Shown: positions 25,360-36,707 of the stretch, in pieces
How positions within the stretch are numbered: the first letter of the stretch is position 1
Layout: each line of letters begins with the position of its first letter
Origin: Brevipalpus yothersi
Taxonomy: Eukaryota > Arthropoda > Arachnida > Trombidiformes > Tenuipalpidae
Direction of reading: 5' to 3'
Assembly: GCA_003956705.1 (NCBI GenBank)
Contig: QZCP01000634.1
Span: 128,292 to 192,291 of the forward strand
DNA length: 64,000 nucleotides
Translations under genes and position numbers: made by a program
The notes under the pieces: generated by a model
Seen by the model: only the letters and a program-made list of their open reading frames with translations
Databases searched by the model: none
What the model was told of the DNA's origin: nothing

Positions 25360-26961
25360 TTATTGTTTGTTATCACATAATGAATCAATATTGGACACAT
25401 CTGAATTGGTCAACAAATGGGCTGCTTTTTTACCAGAAATAAAAGCACCATGAACAGTTGAAAAGAAGCAAGAGTTGGTAGCTTCACCAGCAAACACAAT
25501 ACTAGGCTTCGAATAGATAGTTTCATTCTTTCTGTTGACTGAATATATTGGTGATGCTAATTGATTAATATCATCATGAACCGAATCGATTGATATAAAT
25601 GAATAAGAACCTTGTGAATATGGATCACTGTCCCACTTGGTTACATGAACCTTTTTTGGCTCTGGTAATTGAGTATTTCCAGTAAATTTTCGCAAGTATT
25701 TTGTCAAATGAGAACCAACTTCACTTGGATCTAAGTTTTCTACTTTTCTTGCCTCATTTCCGGTCAACCATCCTAACAGGGTGTGTTGATTAACTTTGGT
25801 GAAAGAATATATTTTCTTAGCCCAATCAGCATCCTTTTTATCACCTTCTGACCAAATTGTCATAATTGCATCACCTTTGAAAAGATTGTCAACAGGAATT
25901 TCATATTCAAGATATACTTTGTCCACAGTTCCAAAGCCAAGTGATTTAATGGCCTCTTTCTTGGCTTTCGGAAGTGATGGATTGAATAACTGTTCATGGG
26001 TAGCTTTCAAAACTCCCAAAGGCAACGTTGAAACTAATTGACTACATTCGATTATTGTTTTCCCATCATCATTCTCAATAGTAATCTCAGTCTTTGTGTC
26101 ACCTCGATATATTGAAGACCAATCAACTCGAGTCACTGGACTGTTGAGCATTATTTCAAATCGTTCTGGTGGCACAGTTGATCTGATTCGTTTCAATAGT
26201 CCTTCATACACCTGATAGTAGCCACCATTGACAACATGATTTTCTTTATCTAATTCTTTGTATGCACCAAAATATTGTAGAGATAAATTATCTAATGAAT
26301 TGGATGATGATAATACATTCTCTAGATTCATAAAGCTATCAAATACACCTTTTTCAATCGATTTTTGAGGCTCATCAACACTTGCTAGATATTCGTTAAT
26401 TTTTTTCCTAACCACTTCACCTACTGAACTCCATTCACTAGATCTTTGATCACCTTTAGGATTGTTCTCTAACTGTTCATGGAAAATTTTATGTAGTTCT
26501 TCGATTATCGATGCATACTTAAGATACACTGATTCAACAGTAGATAATGATACATCTCGTCCATCAGATATTCTTGCCAATTCAATACCAATATCATCAC
26601 GTTCTTTTCGCAACGATAATCCCAATTCTTGAGATAAATCATAAATTGGATTACTTACACGACCATGTATCCAATTAGCTCCAAGTTCTAGATGAGATCC
26701 ACCGATTTTTTCACCATAAATTCGTCCACCCAGACGATTTCGAGCTTCCACCAGAATAACCTTGCCATTAAATTTGTTACCGGTTGAATTTGATGTTAAC
26801 AAATGGTATGCACAAGATATTCCCGCCATACCGCCACCAATAATCACTACATCACTTTCTTTGGACATTATTGATCGCTTTTGGTAGAAAATAGTGGCAA
26901 AAACAATACAAATCAAAATTGCAAGCGATATAAACACCCAAACATAACGTTTTTGATCCAT
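25360..26961 (-). CDS. Membrane-anchored FAD polyamine (spermine) oxidase-like enzyme, intronless
   Basis: A 533-residue flavin amine oxidase in one exon. Residues 7-26 form a hydrophobic N-terminal anchor. The dinucleotide-binding motif follows at 38-47 (VVIIGGGMAG), then the second FAD segment VEARNRLGGRIYG and ELGANWIHG. GFGTVDKVYLEYE contains the Lys conserved near the flavin in this family. The C-terminal FAD motif is VFAGEATNSCFFSTVHGAF. Family knowledge: spermine oxidase and N1-acetylpolyamine oxidase oxidise spermine or acetylated polyamines, giving an aminopropanal and H2O2; the substrate cannot be decided from sequence. Start: I chose the ATG at 26961. An in-frame ATG at 27024 would add 21 residues, mostly translation of an ATC repeat. 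An ATG at residue 32 would remove the anchor. No intron is needed, unlike the other clear genes here. Lysine-specific demethylase is unlikely, since no SWIRM or tower region is present. Confidence 0.9.
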   Translation of the reverse strand: MDQKRYVWVFISLAILICIVFATIFYQKRSIMSKESDVVIIGGGMAGISCAYHLLTSNSTGNKFNGKVILVEARNRLGGRIYGEKIGGSHLELGANWIHGRVSNPIYDLSQELGLSLRKERDDIGIELARISDGRDVSLSTVESVYLKYASIIEELHKIFHEQLENNPKGDQRSSEWSSVGEVVRKKINEYLASVDEPQKSIEKGVFDSFMNLENVLSSSNSLDNLSLQYFGAYKELDKENHVVNGGYYQVYEGLLKRIRSTVPPERFEIMLNSPVTRVDWSSIYRGDTKTEITIENDDGKTIIECSQLVSTLPLGVLKATHEQLFNPSLPKAKKEAIKSLGFGTVDKVYLEYEIPVDNLFKGDAIMTIWSEGDKKDADWAKKIYSFTKVNQHTLLGWLTGNEARKVENLDPSEVGSHLTKYLRKFTGNTQLPEPKKVHVTKWDSDPYSQGSYSFISIDSVHDDINQLASPIYSVNRKNETIYSKPSIVFAGEATNSCFFSTVHGAFISGKKAAHLLTNSDVSNIDSLCDNKQ

Positions 26962-27024
26962 GATGATGATGATGAGGATGAGCAGTGATAAGCTTGTGAA
27001 CACTTCGAGATGATAATCGACCAA

Positions 27025-28719
27025 ATCATCTTTGAGAGATTTTGCGCAAATGTTTAAAATAGTTTACCAACACACATGGAGAATGGGAAGAAAAAGTTGT
27101 ACAAGAATTCCTTGAATGTTAGTTAACAATTAAGTTTTCACTGGTGAACATAGAGGAAAAGGAAGAGAAATATATTCCAGTTATGGTAATGATCTCCTTT
27201 TTCCGTTTATGATCAAGAAATTTTGACGATGCTAATGGAACAGTAGATGTACCGTTACTAGAGCGATGGTAATAACGATTGAGCATTTTTAGGACTATTC
27301 GAGCAGTTTCAATATTTCTTGATTAAATCTGTCAAGACATGGTGGGAATAGTTTGAAATTCTCATTCTTCCACGGATCAAAGAGAAAAAGAGATATCAAT
27401 GGAGTAGAAAGTATGCATAATTCTCGGATTCAAATGAAATTAAAGGATAATATCTATTGAACTCAAGAGTTGACTCAATTGAAGTATTTTTACCTCTTCG
27501 AAATCTAACCATATCAGTTAGCTCCACCTTTTCGTATCAAATTATCCCATGTATATTGATTCATAAGATCTTACATAAGGTACTATTAACCAACTAGCTA
27601 ATGATAATTCTTACACGTGTTATCATATTATATAATGTAGAACTTATTCAATACGATTGTTCGTTTGGGTGCAATTTTTATTGCATGGGTAGAAGATGAG
27701 ACAAGAGGAAGAGAGATGGAGAGAAAAGAGTAGAGAAATATATTTCAATTATGGTAATGATTATTTGCCATCTATGGCCAAGACCTTGATAATATGCTGA
27801 AATCTTAGACATTCATGAACAGTTATTCTTCAAACTAGATTATGAGCTATTAGGCAGAGAGCAGTTTCATATGATCTGGTTTGCTGAACTCATGTATATT
27901 CATCTTAATCAACCAACATCCGTTATGATGATACGATAACTTGGGTGCAAGATCATTTGGTGAAAATTATGTGAATGAGAGCGGTTCCTGTGGTTTTTTC
28001 TTAATAGCCAGAATATGATGCCTGATTCAAGCTTCAAAAAAAAGACGATAAACGTTTCGTAGTTACTTGATTTATGTATATTATGAAGCATTTTATTTTC
28101 CATCAGATAGATCATGATTGTCAGTAGGAAAAAAAGTTTCTCTATTTACGTTGATTGATGGTATGAGTTCCTTCTTTTGGATCAATCAGCTAGTTGCTGA
28201 AAAAACTTTGTGATCACTTAATTCATCGAATAAATGTATAGATGCCAATCGTATCGTAACTGGTTCAAGATTGATTCAAATGTTAATATGAGTGTAGAAT
28301 TAGATTTGCATTTGAAAAGATGAGAAAGTCTGAAAATGGAAACACATTTGAACATTATACATAAAAATATTTGATGAAATCTATTTTATTGGCTTTCATC
28401 ATCAACAAGTTCATTCTGATGACTTGTTTATTGAGCTAAATGAGTTGGAAAATCTCGAAACAAACATTCATCCCTATCTAAAACAGTATCTGTTCTCAAA
28501 ATGATATATATCGAAGGAAAAGGAAGAAGAAGACATCCCCTGGTTAACTTCTCTTCTCAAATTCGTGATGTGTATGAAAATTATATATACATGTACACCT
28601 GAAATGCTTTCGATTTTGGTAATATAATCATCTTTCAGTGTGTATTAACAATGGTAGTGATTCGTAAATCCATGATGAAGAGAGATACATCAAACTTATG
28701 TGTAAGGAAGCTGCTGAAC

Positions 28720-28767
<48 letters not shown>

Positions 28768-29490
28768 AGCTTATCATTCTGTATCACTTTATGACAGCAT
28801 CTGATCAGAAAAACATTTTGAAGGATCGTATTTTTCCTCTGGTCATTGATCCCGGTATTTATATATTTCCGATGAAGAGTCTATCTCTCTCTCTCTCTCT
28901 CTTCCTTTTTCCCTTGTCAAGAATTGTAATCTCCTGAATCGAAAGAATATCAATTGGAAAATCATATGATTTCATCCAAATTTTTGAGCCTGATCAATCT
29001 CACCTGATGCTGAGAAGATGTATTAACTTATCAAACTTTTGGCTACGTTGAAATCTGAATCATGAATCAGCCTTACTTTACACCTTATAATTTCGTTGAG
29101 CCCAAGAATACATAAGAAAGCTGTAAGAAAAGTGGTCTGTTTCTATGAGCATACCAAGATTCCATGAGAACTCTTCAAATAAGTAAACTGATGGCAAGCT
29201 GGAGTGTGTTGCTTAAGTGGTGAGGAAACATCATCATTTATTCAAGCTAATGACAATCAATGATGGAGACAATTCATTGAAACGTTGAATATGGCGCTTA
29301 CCCTCTCCTTCTCTATCAGCATGTGTGTACGTTAGCAGATAATAGATGTGATTAGAAGTTGTAGATATATATCGTTTATTAAATGATCCATTTGATTCAA
29401 TCACTGTTAGACTTAGTTGAATAGATTTGGCTTAGAGTTAGTGGACACTAGTTACCACTCATCAATGGTCAGTATTAATTGCATATTATC
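27025..29490. other. Head-to-head intergenic region between oxidase and MCCC2
   Basis: About 2.5 kb between two divergently transcribed genes. No reading frame is supported. It holds a degenerate 30-base repeat pair (27164-27193 and 27732-27761) and a GA tract at about 28724-28766. No obvious TATA box is placed relative to either start. Confidence 0.5.
28724..28766. repeat. (GA)n microsatellite
   Basis: About 43 bases of GA repeat on the plus strand, between the divergent oxidase and MCCC2 genes. Confidence 0.95.
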
Positions 29491-31412
29491 ATGAGTAAGT
29501 CTCTGTTACGTTCTCTGTCGACCACCGGAAAGAGGTCAGTTTCACTGATTCGAAATGATCGATGTCGCTGGATTCACACTGATAAACTTCCCGTTATTCA
29601 GACTCAAGTGGATAGAAAATCTGATATATTTCAAGTGAGTTTTTGATAATAATTAATGTTCATCTCTATTTGTGTGTGAATGTGTATGAATGTGTGTATG
29701 TATGTATAATTTTCACAACTAATGGATCAAAATCACAGGTTAAAGCAACACATTGCATTGAATTTTCTGCTCACTCTGTGGTCATTATGCTATGCTAATA
29801 AAATAACTGTTATGCATACTTCTCTTCTGATCCATAGGAAAACTATCAACAGCTAACTAATACAATAGAAAAATTGAAACAAACCCTACAAACAATTAGC
29901 AAAGGTGGAGGTGAAAAGGTTGCCGCAAGACATGTGTCTCGAGGAAAACTTTTAGTACGCGATAGAATTAATCAATTGATAGATCCAGGTTCACCGTTCC
30001 TGGAATTATCACCTCTGGCTGCCTATCAAGTGTATCCAAATGAAGATATTCCAAGTGCTGGTATTGTGACCGGTATTGGTCGTGTGTGTGGTGTTGATTG
30101 TGTAATTGTGGCAAATGATGCCACAGTTAAGGCAGGTACATACTATCCGTTGACAGTGAAAAAACATTTACGTGCCCAAACTATTGGACAAGAAAATCGT
30201 TTACCATGCATTTATTTGGTCGATTCTGGTGGTGCTAATTTACCTCATCAAGCGGAATTATTTCCCGATATTGTTGGCTTTGGTCGAATTTTTTACAATC
30301 AAGCCAATATGTCTGGTATGGGCATTCCACAGATATCGGTTGTGATGGGCAGTTGTACTGCCGGTGGTGCTTATGTGCCGGCCATGTCAGATGAAAATGT
30401 TATCATTTCCGGTCAAGGTACAATCTTTCTGGCAGGCCCACCTTTGGTTAAAGCAGCAACAGGTGAAGTGATATCAGCTGAAGATCTTGGTGGTGGTAAG
30501 CTTCATTGTTCACGATCAGGAGTTTCCGATCATATGGCCATGAATGATGAGCATGCACTACATTTGACCCGAAAAATAGTGTCCAATTTGAATCGTAAAC
30601 AAATTCGATTGGTTGATGATGTGGAACAATTGGATACCATTGAGGAACCATTGTATCCACTGGATGATCTGTATGGAATTGTGGGTGGTGATTTGAGGCG
30701 AACTTTTGAGGTTCGTGAAATAATTGCTCGCATTGTGGATGGAAGTAGATTTGATGAATTTAAATCACTTTACGGTGAAACGTTGGTGACTGGATTCGGT
30801 CGATTGTATGGTAAAACTGTCGGAATATTGGCCAATAATGGTGTATTATTTTGTGAATCTGCCCAAAAAGGAGCCCATTTCATACAATTATGCTGCCAAC
30901 GCAATATTCCGTTGATATTTTTACAAAATATCACTGGATTCATGGTGGGCTCAGAATCTGAAGCTCGAGGTATTGCAAAAGATGGTGCCAAAATGGTAAC
31001 TGCCGTTGCGTGTGCTAAAGTGCCCAAAATAACCGTACTCATTGGTGGCTCATATGGTGCGGGAAATTATGGTATGTGTGGTCGTGCATACAGTCCACGA
31101 TTTTTATTCTCATGGCCCAATAGTCGAATATCGGTGATGGGTGGTGAACAGGCAGCCAATGTATTGGCAACAATTGCCGCCGATCAGCGGGAACGTGAAG
31201 GCAAAACACTGACAGCCGATGAAATTAGATCAATTAAAGAGCCAATATTGGATAAATATGAGAGAGAAGGAAACCCATACTATTCAAGTGCTCGTTTATG
31301 GGATGATGGTGTCATTGATCCGGTGGACACACGTCGTGTGTTGGGCCTCTGTTTACAGATCGCTGCCAATGCACCTGATGAGGAAACAAAATTTGGTGTC
31401 TTTCGAATATAG
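29491..31412 (+). CDS. Mccc2: Methylcrotonoyl-CoA carboxylase beta subunit, mitochondrial
   Basis: Two exons, 29491-29634 and 29838-31412, joined in phase 0 across a 203-base GT-AG intron (GTGAGT...CATAG), giving 572 residues; the human protein is of similar length. This is the carboxyltransferase subunit that moves CO2 from biotin to 3-methylcrotonyl-CoA in leucine breakdown, in complex with the biotin-bearing alpha subunit. Exon 1 is a typical mitochondrial presequence, rich in Arg, Ser and Leu without acidic residues (MSKSLLRSLSTTGKRSVSL). Exon 2 holds both carboxyltransferase halves: RHVSRGKLLVRDRI and the Gly-rich MGSCTAGGAYVPAMSDE in the N-terminal half, then QNITGFMVGSESEARGIAKD and GGSYGAGNYGMCGRAYSPRF in the C-terminal half, then RISVMGGEQAANVL. 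These match MCCC2 rather than propionyl-CoA carboxylase beta. The frame is intact. Confidence 0.97.
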
Positions 31413-31579
31413 ATAGATAGAAAAATAATCATCATCTTTTCTAGGTTTTCTTACATACCATCTTTTTTTACACACATTAAAAGAGAGTACAAAAAGATTA
31501 GCATGAGTATTAATTATGGCTATTTTTTTCTCTCCTTGCTAAAAATTTATTACACACTTTTAATTCTTTTTTTCACTCA

Positions 31580-31580
31580 C

Positions 31581-31641
<61 letters not shown>
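31580..31641. repeat. (CT)n microsatellite downstream of MCCC2
   Basis: About 62 bases of CT repeat, starting 168 bases after the MCCC2 stop. It may lie in the 3' UTR; I found no AATAAA between the stop and the tract. Confidence 0.95.
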
Positions 31642-31644
<3 letters not shown>

Positions 31645-32333
31645 ATGTGTATCTTTTCACTTTCTAAAGGCTGCTTGTTGAGCCTTGAGAAAGGCCTTAT
31701 AAGTTAGCATTATTGTCAAAAAAATTGCTTCAATAGATGATCCTCATCTGCTGGCATCAGCTCTCATCAGTTTGCATGCGAGTGTGAGAGAGTTTTATCT
31801 ATCTTGTATATTTTATGATTGTGAAGTTTCCAAAAAATTGCATGCACATGCAAAATTTTGGTAGCCTTAGAATTACAAATTCAGTGCAAAAAAAATTTTT
31901 TTCCACTCTTTTATCCTTCTTCTTTCTGTTCCTTTTTTTCGAATTTCCATCTGTCTTATGTGTGTATGTGTGTGTGCCTCTTCTGGGAAAATCATTTGCT
32001 GATTGTGAGTAATAAAAAGGTGTACAGAATGAGCAATCCAAATAGTAAACAGGCTTTGATCCAGTGAAACCAATCAAAAACCCAGGAAGAAGCCATTCAG
32101 GAATATGTGTGTGTGTGCATGTGATAGATCTTGTGTGTAGATGACCAGTGGTCAGATGAGGTGAGGGAAGAGTTGAGATCAATTCGTTTGTGTGTTGTGA
32201 AAAGGATGAGGAAGAAAGTTTTCAATACAGTCAGGAAGTTAGTAAGAGAAATGTTGTGATCAAATTTCGAGGGGAAATCAGTAGCCGATGATCATCATCA
32301 TTCTTGATCTTGAATGTCTATTGAAACATTTAT

Positions 32334-32334
<1 letters not shown>

Positions 32335-32371
<37 letters not shown>
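32335..32371. repeat. (GA)n microsatellite
   Basis: About 37 bases of GA repeat on the plus strand. Confidence 0.95.
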
Positions 32372-32375
<4 letters not shown>

Positions 32376-33248
32376 GAGATCCCCATAATATACGTTATTC
32401 GTAATGTTACAGAAAATGTGATCACATATTTTTCCATCACTTTCACAATTTTTCATCATTTAAGTGGTGAAAAATTATTCTCATCATCCTCCTCCTTGAA
32501 AATCCCAAAAATATCTTTATCGATGGTACATGTCAGAATCGTTCTCACTCTCTCTTCATAATACCCATGCAACAATTCTGGGAGGCATTTTCTGCAGAAT
32601 GATGACAGGGCGGATGATGGGAAGGCTACTGTAGACTGTTACATGAGAGTGAGAGAGAGAGAGAATAGTCAAGGGGCTCAGGATGCATGAGCATCCAGGA
32701 AAGCGAAACACGGGAAGCATTTTGGAAAGAGAAAGAGAAAGAGAGAGAGAGATAGATCCCGTTATTCTGGGCAGATCAATGGCCCCCAGTATGAGAGAGT
32801 GAAAAGAAAGAGAAAAAGAGCAACTCTCTTCCTGACTCTCTATGGCCTCATCACACACACACACACACAACACTCTGTCGAAAGGCTTCTTCTTCATCAT
32901 CTTCTTAACCCTTTCAATACCCACTCTTTCAATTGGATACAAATAACTTTTTTTTTCTTGCATTCATCACATAACTATTCATCTAGCAAATAAAAGTACA
33001 AATTTTTCTCTTCCTTCCTCATCAATACCAATGAGCCCAATCACATCATCATCTCACCAATGTTAACCATAATTTTTGATCATCACCAAAAATTTACTTG
33101 GGAAAAATTTTGTTCAACAAAATTCTCCATTCATTCACTCACACACTCTCTCTCATGCAAAAAAACATGATCCACAAAAATTGCGTATACCTCTCTCTAT
33201 TACTTTTCATCTCATAAAAGTATTTGAAGTATCTCTCTAATACTAAAA

Positions 33249-33270
33249 GTTCAGTATATATATACTGAAC
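33249..33270. repeat. 22-base perfect palindrome
   Basis: GTTCAGTATAT followed directly by its reverse complement. It is 1.4 kb upstream of the KASH gene start. The outer arms (GTTCAG/CTGAAC) are not simple AT sequence. Function unknown. Confidence 0.8.
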
Positions 33271-34680
33271 ATCGTCATCATTTCATGAGATACATACATG
33301 CTGTACTTTGTGCATATGCTGAAAGGAAAAAAAGCTTAAAAAGTTTGCAAGTCTGTAGTATTGACTCATCGCGCATGTCCATTCACCGGCAAAAGAGAGA
33401 GAAAAGAAGAGAGAGAAGAGAGAGAGAGAAGAGAAAGGCCGAAGAGAGAGAGAGAAGAGAGAAGATGTTGGTTTTTGAGGAATCAGTTGATGTTCATCTT
33501 CTTCATTTGGAAGATGATGATGGACATTGTTTAATGGTAGAATAAGAAGGAATTTCTCTTGATCCATGGTGAAATATATATGTGTGTTAGTGTATACACG
33601 GTGTATATGGTGATGATTTAAATGAATGTATGAGCTGTTTAAATGTGCCTACCTATTGTAACTGTGTTCTTCCATAATAATCAATGAGCTTTGTGTATGT
33701 CTTCTGGATGTGTGTGTATGTGTAATCTGTATTAATCATATGTTCCTATTGAATAAGCTTTTCCAGAGAGCTTATCTTACCATCTTTCCATCTTCTTTAT
33801 CTACACAATCTGGTGGTGTCTGCTTTTTGATAGAAGAGTATCACTTTTTTCAATATTATATTAATCAATCTATGTGCAACCATATTATGTATTGACATTG
33901 ATTGGCCTCACCTGGATAGCCATTAGCCATATATGTCAAATGTAATCCAAAATCAAATTTTGATATACTTTACATACAACACACAACACTTCCAGTGGAT
34001 TTTGTATTGATGATCATTTAAAGGTTGGTCATGATAGAAAGAAGACTTGTGTGTTACGTCTATGTGTGTGTGTGTGTTTGTAAAGCATGTGATTTGAATA
34101 GCAGCTTTTTTCCCTTTAAAGTCAATGGCTCATATGTTTTTGTTTCTCTCTTTTTCTCTTCCTCTTTCTCTTGCTCTCTCTCTCTCTCCATTAGGCATCC
34201 TGTGGTCCTCTTCATGAAGAATCACTGTTAATGCAACTACTAGAAAGAATCATCATCTGTACCATCATCAGCCGATAGGAAAAAAAGATAAACACAAACA
34301 ACTCATTGCCAAAAACATTGCCAAGATAGCCATAACATATGAACATACCGAACAGTCCATCAACTCTCCTCCCCTACTTCTTCTCCATATAAAGTGTACT
34401 AACATCACCGAATCTAGCTGCTTAGAATTTGGAAAATTTGCCCATTTGACAAGTCATTGATCAACCTCTTCAACATTTTCTGCTTCCTCAAGTATTCAAA
34501 GTTTGGACAAGCTTCGCATACCGGTACACACAACACATCGAAGGCTTTCGATTGGTGTTTGTATGTTTGTGTATGTCTTGTAGTGTTCATATCACTTGCT
34601 TCTGTGTGTAATTTTTCGGGATAAAAAAGAGTGGAATAGATCAATAAACTGTTCTCAACACTATCAACACACCAATAGCC

Positions 34681-35313
34681 ATGGATAATCGAACTCGCTG
34701 TTCTAAATCTTTCTCTTGTGATTCTCTATTCACTGAGAGACATTCACTTAAGAGAAAGTATGCCAGTGTGTTTGAGAAAGCACCATCCAATCTGTCCTTC
34801 AAAAATGATGACTACAACTACCTAATCAACAATAATGAACTCATCATGACATGTCGAGTAAGTCACCGTACATTGAAGTGGTGAAAAAAAAGAATCATCC
34901 ACTCTCTCTCCCTTTCTCTTCGCTCTGTCGCTTTTTTTAAAGTTCTAATAGAATGTTTGTCTTTTTTGATGATGAACATGGTGGCAATGTCATGTCTATC
35001 CCATCACCTTCTCCTATTTCTTCAACTTTTTCCATCTCCTCCCTTTCTTTTTCTTATTCTTTTTCTTCATCTATTTCCTTTCTCTTGGGCCACCTAAAAG
35101 TATACATGAAAACCGCATCACTATCTAATCATCATTTTTGAATAACAAACAGAGCCTTTTAAATCAGTTCTTCTGAATGTCTCCTCTCCTATCTAGCATT
35201 CCTCAATTTAGGTCTTTCACCGTGAGACATTTATCAGGATTTTTCTCTCTCTCTTCATGGCCTCGGAATTCATTACCCTCAAACACACACGTTCTTTCAA
35301 AGCTAGAAATAGA

Positions 35314-35378
<65 letters not shown>

Positions 35379-36655
35379 AATCATTATTTTTTGTCTTACC
35401 ATCTTTTACCATAAGAAAGTATATCTAAGGCCTCTTTATGTTCCTATTCCCTGGTGTGTTGAAGATGCGATTTTCGATAAGATGATTTTTACCCTAGATG
35501 CATGAATGAAAAACCTTGATCTCATTCTTTTTGCCTAATTCGCCTATGATAATTAGAGATGTAATTCAAATGATTTATATAAATCCCAATCAATAATGAG
35601 CCAGATTAGGGAAAAAAGTTTTTCTCTTTTCCAACAATCTTTATCTTTATCTTTTATTCAACATCCTCAAACAAAGTTAAGTTAAGGCCTTAATGTTGTG
35701 ATGGTTGCATAAAATATTCCTTATTTTCGTCTTCAATGTCTCTCTCTTATGATAGCAGACCGAATTTAAACAGGACCCTCATAGCGTTCGGTTGCACGTT
35801 TGAACTGCTCTCTCTTTCACGCCAAAATGTAGCTACCTAAGGATAGAGAATTTGCCCTCAAAAATACATCTTGTGACCAGGTTAACATGCTTCAAGAATA
35901 TTGCTCATTTATTCAATCACAATTTTACTCACCATCATATCATGCCTTACTCTCCTTCTTTTCCCCATCACAACACTGATCTGCCGTTTTTTTTTGTGAG
36001 CCTGTTATTGCTGTTTATCCTTTTAAACCTTCTCATACTTGATATATCTCCCCCTCCTCCCTCTCTTCTTGTCAGCAACAGGGTCAAATATTTGACCGGT
36101 AGTCTCTCACTTCGATTGAATTGAGTTGATTTGAATTGAATGGATGTTTTAAGTAAGAAAAATATTTGCTAATACATATATATACATGTATACATGTAAA
36201 AATATGAAATGATATCTGTTGCAGGCCAATTCCATCACTTCAATATTCGCTTCTTCTCTTTGCTCAAATCACTTTACCAATCTCAAGTGTACCTAATAAT
36301 CGTGGAATTTTTCAGGCCAAAATGAATATTTCAATTTAGCTAGACTTTTAGGGCTGCTTACAGCCGCGAAACAGTTTACGCATTTTTTGTAAACTTAACT
36401 GATAACCATTTATAATTCGATTTTATCACGAAAACGAGACACTGATGAACATGTGCTGAAATGTGGATGAATTGTGTTTACATGTGAGTGAGAGAGTGAA
36501 AGATAGAGAGAGAGAGTGCACTAGTCAAAATTTTTCCTGAAAAATTTAAATTATTGTATTAGGACATTGCAGAGAGAATCGAATGTTGTTGATAGTGAGG
36601 TTGTATATATATGTGTGTTTCTGTACCACTTTCCCACCATGAAAAGCCGTGCCTG

Positions 36656-36707
<52 letters not shown>

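Larger units (their letters stand above)
31650..34680. other. Intergenic stretch between MCCC2 and the KASH gene
   Basis: No gene supported. It contains a GA tract (32335-32371), purine-rich patches around 32651-32750 and 33400-33460, short AC/TG runs and a 22-base perfect palindrome at 33249-33270. The promoter and any 5' untranslated exon of the KASH gene may lie here. Confidence 0.5.
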
